Source: Bacteroidales bacterium UBA2287 (GTDB lineage Bacteria; Bacteroidota; Bacteroidia; Bacteroidales; Tenuifilaceae). From it: a DNA stretch of 64,000 bases. Below, piece by piece: positions 60,653 through 64,000 of this stretch. The stretch lies in NCBI GenBank assembly GCA_002345675.1, contig DDWL01000029.1:1-64000 (forward strand), read 5' to 3'. How positions within the stretch are numbered: the first letter of the stretch is position 1; each line of letters begins with the position of its first letter. The notes under the pieces are model-generated. The model had not been told where the DNA came from. It did no database searches and saw only the letters and a list, made by a program, of their open reading frames with translations. Position numbers and translations under genes: made by a program.

Positions 60653-62560
60653 ATGACTACCATTATTGATCTTTTTGAGAATAGCATAGAAAAGTACGCA
60701 AACAACCCTTATATATGGGAGAAGATTGGCTCTTCGTATAGTGCTACTACATATAAGGAAACACATGCTGAGGTTAATACTTTAGCTGCAGGGCTAATAA
60801 AATTAGGGGTCGCGAAAAACGATAAAATATCCCTTCTGTCCGAAGGACGTAAACAATGGGTAATTAGCGAACTTGCCATTTTGTATGCAGGTGCAATTAA
60901 TATCCCATTATCAATAAAACTCGATGGCCCCGACCTTGTGTTTAGGATTGTTCACTCCGAAACTTCAGTTGTTTTTGTGTCGGCATCGCAAGCACCAAAA
61001 GTGCTTAACGTTAAGGATAAACTGCCAAATGTTAAATGGTACGTACTGCTCGATGAGCAGGAGGGGTATGCAAACGACGAGATACACATTTCGAAACTTT
61101 ATGAAATGGGAACCGAATTGCTTAAAATAGAGCCCAAAGCAGTAAACGTTCGATCGTCAAAAGTACTACCTACCGATTTTGCTAACATAAGTTACACCTC
61201 GGGTACAACAGCCGACCCCAAAGGGGTAATTCTTTCGCACCGAAACTATACTGCAAATGTGGAGCAAGCGCTAACGTTAATGGATATTCCTGAGCATTAT
61301 CGAACTCTTCTTATTCTTCCGCTCGACCATTGCTTTGCGCATGTTGCTGGAATATACTCGTTTATGGCAATGGGAGCAAGTATAGCCACTGTTCAGCAAG
61401 GTAAAACTCCGCTCGATACTTTAAAAAATATTCCTGTTAATATAAAGGAACTAAAACCAAATTTGCTCCTCAGCGTCCCTGCATTGGCTAAAAACTTTAA
61501 AAAGAATATTGAAGCAGGAATTAAGGCAAAAGGAGCGTTTACCGAAGGCCTCTTCAACTTTGCCATACGTTTATCGTACGCATACAATAAGGAGGGCTGG
61601 AATAAAGGAAAAGGTTTAACATTTCTATATAAACCACTGCTATGGCTGTTCGATAAAATTCTATTTGCGAAAATTAGGCTTGTTTTTGGTGGCGAAATGG
61701 ACTTTTTTATTGGTGGTGGTGCGCTTCTCGACATTGAACTGCAACGCTTCTTTTATGCCATAGGCATTCCAATGTTTCAGGGTTATGGCCTTTCGGAGGC
61801 AACCCCAATTATTAGCTCTAACTCGCTAAAGCGTCACAAACTTGGATCGTCGGGTTACCTTGTAAAGTATCTCGAGCTGAAAATTTGTGATGAAAACGGA
61901 AACGAATTGCCCATAGGGCAAAAGGGCGAAATTGTGGTACGTGGCGAAAACGTAATGGTTGGCTACTGGAAAAATGACCGTGCCACAAGCGAAACCATTA
62001 AAAATGGATGGTTGCATACCGGCGATATGGGCTATTTGGATAACGATGGTTACTTGTACGTGCTGGGCAGGTTTAAAAGCCTATTAATAGCAAGCGATGG
62101 CGAAAAGTATAGCCCCGAAGGCATTGAGGAAACCGTTGTTCAGCATTCGAAACTGATTGACCAAATAATTCTATATAACAACCAGAATAGCTACACAACT
62201 GCAATTATAGTTCCATCGAAAGAGGCACTTAAGCGATGCTTAACCGAAAAGCATATCGATGTTTCAAATCCAAATGCTTACCACGAAGCGATAAACTTAA
62301 TTCAGCATGAAATTGCTAAGTATAAGTCTAGTGGCGAGTATGCCGATTTGTTCCCCGAGCGTTGGCTTCCAGCCTCATTTGCACTTGTCGACGAGGCATT
62401 TACTGAGCAAAATGGACTTGTAAACAGTACAATGAAAATTGTTAGGGGAAAGGTTGAACTGAAGTACAAAGAGCGAATTGAACATCTTTACACTCCCGAG
62501 GGTAAGAATGTTTTAAATGGCAAGAATTTAGAGGCAATTGAAAATATATTGAAAGGTTAA
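60653..62560 (+). CDS. Long-chain acyl-CoA synthetase (AMP-dependent ligase)
   Basis: A 635-residue adenylate-forming enzyme (an in-frame TTG at 60590 would add 21 residues; the ATG at 60653 before TTIIDLFENSIEKYANNP fits the family). Motifs are the ATP loop ISYTSGTTADPKGVILSHRN, GYGLSEATPIIS and the C-terminal hinge GWLHTGDMGYLDNDGYLYVLGRFKSLL. It activates fatty acids to acyl-CoA for degradation or lipid synthesis. It is 30 bp upstream of an M20 amidohydrolase gene. Confidence 0.92.
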   Translation: MTTIIDLFENSIEKYANNPYIWEKIGSSYSATTYKETHAEVNTLAAGLIKLGVAKNDKISLLSEGRKQWVISELAILYAGAINIPLSIKLDGPDLVFRIVHSETSVVFVSASQAPKVLNVKDKLPNVKWYVLLDEQEGYANDEIHISKLYEMGTELLKIEPKAVNVRSSKVLPTDFANISYTSGTTADPKGVILSHRNYTANVEQALTLMDIPEHYRTLLILPLDHCFAHVAGIYSFMAMGASIATVQQGKTPLDTLKNIPVNIKELKPNLLLSVPALAKNFKKNIEAGIKAKGAFTEGLFNFAIRLSYAYNKEGWNKGKGLTFLYKPLLWLFDKILFAKIRLVFGGEMDFFIGGGALLDIELQRFFYAIGIPMFQGYGLSEATPIISSNSLKRHKLGSSGYLVKYLELKICDENGNELPIGQKGEIVVRGENVMVGYWKNDRATSETIKNGWLHTGDMGYLDNDGYLYVLGRFKSLLIASDGEKYSPEGIEETVVQHSKLIDQIILYNNQNSYTTAIIVPSKEALKRCLTEKHIDVSNPNAYHEAINLIQHEIAKYKSSGEYADLFPERWLPASFALVDEAFTEQNGLVNSTMKIVRGKVELKYKERIEHLYTPEGKNVLNGKNLEAIENILKG

Positions 62561-62590
62561 AATCGAATACTCGAATTGCATCATCCCTTT

Positions 62591-63793
62591 ATGAATATGG
62601 AATTAAGCGAAAGAATAAAGCAACTTAGTATCGAATATAATTCTCGAATTATTGAGCTATACCAAGAGCTACATGCCAATCCCGAGCTCTCCTTTCAGGA
62701 GTACGGAACTGCGGCCAGGGTTTCAAGATTTCTCGATAAACTTGGAATTCCTTACGAGCAAGGTATTGCCGAAACTGGAGTTATTGGCATAATTCAAGGT
62801 GGTAAGCCTGGGCCTTTAATTGCCATACGAGCCGAACTCGATGCGCTTCCCGTTTACGAAAAAACCAACTTGGAATTTGCCAGTCGAGACGAGGGTGTAA
62901 TGCATGCCTGTGGCCACGACCTGCATATGGCTAATTTGCTTGGAGCAGCCATGATTCTAAACGACCTTCGTGACGATATTTACGGCGGAGTTCTTTTGGT
63001 ATTTCAGCCAGCCGAGGAATTGCTTCCAGGTGGGGCACTCGATATTATTCAGTCTGAATTTTTTCGCGACAATAAGCCCGATTTTATGATGGCCTTACAC
63101 GTACTGCCCGAACTCGAAGCTGGTAAAGTTGGCTTTAGGCCGGGACCTTACATGGCTTCGGGCGATGAGCTATATATAAAGGTAAAGGGAAAAGGCGGCC
63201 ATGCTGCACTTCGTAATACGTTAATCGACCCAATACTTATTGCTTCGCAAATTGTTATTGAACTTCAAAAAATTAACCAGCAGGGTGTCGAGCAGAATAT
63301 TCCCACAGTACTTTCAATAGGCAAGTTTATAGCCCAAGGCGCAACCAATATAATTCCCGATGAGGTTAACCTTGAGGGTACTTTTCGAACCATGAACGAG
63401 GAATGGCGCTACATGGTTCACGAGCTAATTCGTTCAATTTCGGGAAGAATTGCCAACGAAATGGGAGGTGAGTGTGAGGTTGAAGTGGTTGGGGGTTACC
63501 CTTCGGTTGTTAACAATGTTAAACTTACCGAAATGGCAGCAAGTTTAGCAGCTACCTTTTTGGGAAACGATAAGGTAATAGAATTGCCACTCCGAATGAC
63601 AACCGACGATTTTGCCTACTACTCGCAAATTATTCCTTCGGTTTACTTTAGGGTTGGGGTGGGTTTTCCCAATTTACCCGAAGGTCGATTGCACAGCGGA
63701 ACATTTGTTCCAAATGAAGATGCACTAGAAAATTCGGTTGCATTAACCGCTTGGTTAGCAATGAGTATACTTGCCCAAAAGGCTAATGAATAG
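62591..63793 (+). CDS. M20 family amidohydrolase/peptidase
   Basis: A 400-residue metallohydrolase of the IAA-amino acid hydrolase/hippurate hydrolase type. Metal motifs are HACGHDLHM, QPAEELLPGG, ALHVLPE and the C-terminal RLHSGTFVP. The family releases acyl or aryl groups from amino acids. The ATG at 62591 (NMELSERIKQL) is preferred over an in-frame TTG at 62576. Thirty base pairs separate it from the acyl-CoA ligase, so the two may be cotranscribed. Confidence 0.93.
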   Translation: MNMELSERIKQLSIEYNSRIIELYQELHANPELSFQEYGTAARVSRFLDKLGIPYEQGIAETGVIGIIQGGKPGPLIAIRAELDALPVYEKTNLEFASRDEGVMHACGHDLHMANLLGAAMILNDLRDDIYGGVLLVFQPAEELLPGGALDIIQSEFFRDNKPDFMMALHVLPELEAGKVGFRPGPYMASGDELYIKVKGKGGHAALRNTLIDPILIASQIVIELQKINQQGVEQNIPTVLSIGKFIAQGATNIIPDEVNLEGTFRTMNEEWRYMVHELIRSISGRIANEMGGECEVEVVGGYPSVVNNVKLTEMAASLAATFLGNDKVIELPLRMTTDDFAYYSQIIPSVYFRVGVGFPNLPEGRLHSGTFVPNEDALENSVALTAWLAMSILAQKANE

Positions 63794-63866
63794 TTGGTGG
63801 GTATTTATAACGGATTTAAATTTGCGAAAAATGTTGTTTTTTATTTCTCAATTGAAGAATAGAGTA

Positions 63867-63874
63867 TAAATTTG
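63867..63874 (+). promoter_or_regulatory. Candidate -7 element of the ferredoxin gene
   Basis: TAAATTTG, 41 bp before the ferredoxin ATG; another TAAATTTG lies at 63817-63824. No convincing -33 TTTG accompanies either. Confidence 0.4.
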
Positions 63875-63915
63875 TAACGCATTCATGAATGAAGTTTAAC
63901 TAAAATTAATTTACA

Positions 63916-64000
63916 ATGGCTTACGTAATTAACGACGACTGCACCGCTTGCGGAACATGTATTGACGAGTGCCCCGTAGAGGCGATCGCTGAAGGTGATA
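63916..64000 (+). CDS. 4Fe-4S ferredoxin (partial, runs off the window)
   Basis: The first 28 residues are seen: AYVINDDCTACGTCIDECPVEAI. The C-x2-C-x2-C-x3-CP pattern is the first 4Fe-4S cluster of a bacterial 2[4Fe-4S] ferredoxin of about 56-60 residues. It is a small electron carrier typical of anaerobes. The second cluster and stop are beyond the edge. Confidence 0.9.
   Translation, partial: MAYVINDDCTACGTCIDECPVEAIAEGD

Noticed and set aside
1..64000. tRNA, rRNA or known riboswitch genes
   Set aside because: I read the gaps on both strands and saw no cloverleaf, rRNA or recognised riboswitch core; a covariance-model search would be needed to exclude weak ones.

Overview
The window looks like a chromosomal piece of a Bacteroidota organism, probably in or near Bacteroidales. 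This rests on a type IX secretion plug-like protein, a gliding/T9SS C-terminal domain protein, a TonB receptor operon with a DUF4249 lipoprotein, a complete Na+-NQR operon, Bacteroidota-type promoters (TAnnTTTG at -7), almost no Shine-Dalgarno sequences and moderately low GC. I found no rRNA, tRNA, CRISPR array, transposase or prophage. About 53 protein genes are supported; the last one, a ferredoxin, runs off the right edge.

Layout. 1-3 kb: nucleotide-sugar genes (UDP-glucose dehydrogenase, UDP-glucuronate decarboxylase, RfbC). 3-6 kb: phosphohexomutase, a YjbQ protein and a TatD hydrolase. 6.2-14.3 kb: a lipid/isoprenoid-looking block with a UbiA prenyltransferase, an ICMT-like methyltransferase, a CDP-alcohol phosphatidyltransferase, a CDP-archaeol-synthase-like protein and two large dikinase-type phosphotransferases. 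14.6-24.5 kb: peptidase T with an OPT peptide transporter, PgeF, a TPR/SpoIIE phosphatase, an AbgT transporter and an AlkA-type glycosylase. 24.6-33 kb: an HD hydrolase, the T9SS plug protein and nqrABCDEF. 33-39 kb: a toxin-antitoxin pair and a four-gene surface lipoprotein/TonB-receptor operon. 39-48 kb: housekeeping and stress genes (CCA/poly(A) polymerase family, thioredoxin, the GGGtGRT/NifU-like pair, purA, Fur, RelA/SpoT). 48-64 kb: a T9SS cargo, an M16 peptidase pair, a GH3-beta-lactamase fusion, an ECF sigma factor with a barrel protein, an MFS transporter, a SPOR lipoprotein, an acyl-CoA ligase, an M20 amidohydrolase and the partial ferredoxin.

The most interesting part is 6.2-14.3 kb. 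A UbiA enzyme with an RPIPRG motif, a CarS-like cytidylyltransferase and a CDP-alcohol phosphatidyltransferase correspond in type to three successive steps of archaeal ether-lipid synthesis. They sit with two dikinases whose phospho-His domain is at the C-terminus, as in rifampicin phosphotransferase and unlike PEP synthase. I infer an undescribed route in which a prenylated or lipid alcohol is phosphorylated, activated with CTP and given a head group. Chemistry and product are unproven.

Other signals: a perfect FNR/CRP-type box (TTGAT-N4-ATCAA) in a 24-bp palindrome about 62 bp upstream of the predicted nqr transcription start; three 7-bp-period repeat arrays, each directly upstream of a start codon; two intergenic elements with shared terminal inverted repeats around GAAACTGTTTAA; two copies of a roughly 160-bp nested palindromic element; and many copies of the CCCGATAGTTATCGGG palindrome. 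Intergenic regions are unusually rich in small folded repeats, while the genes look intact.
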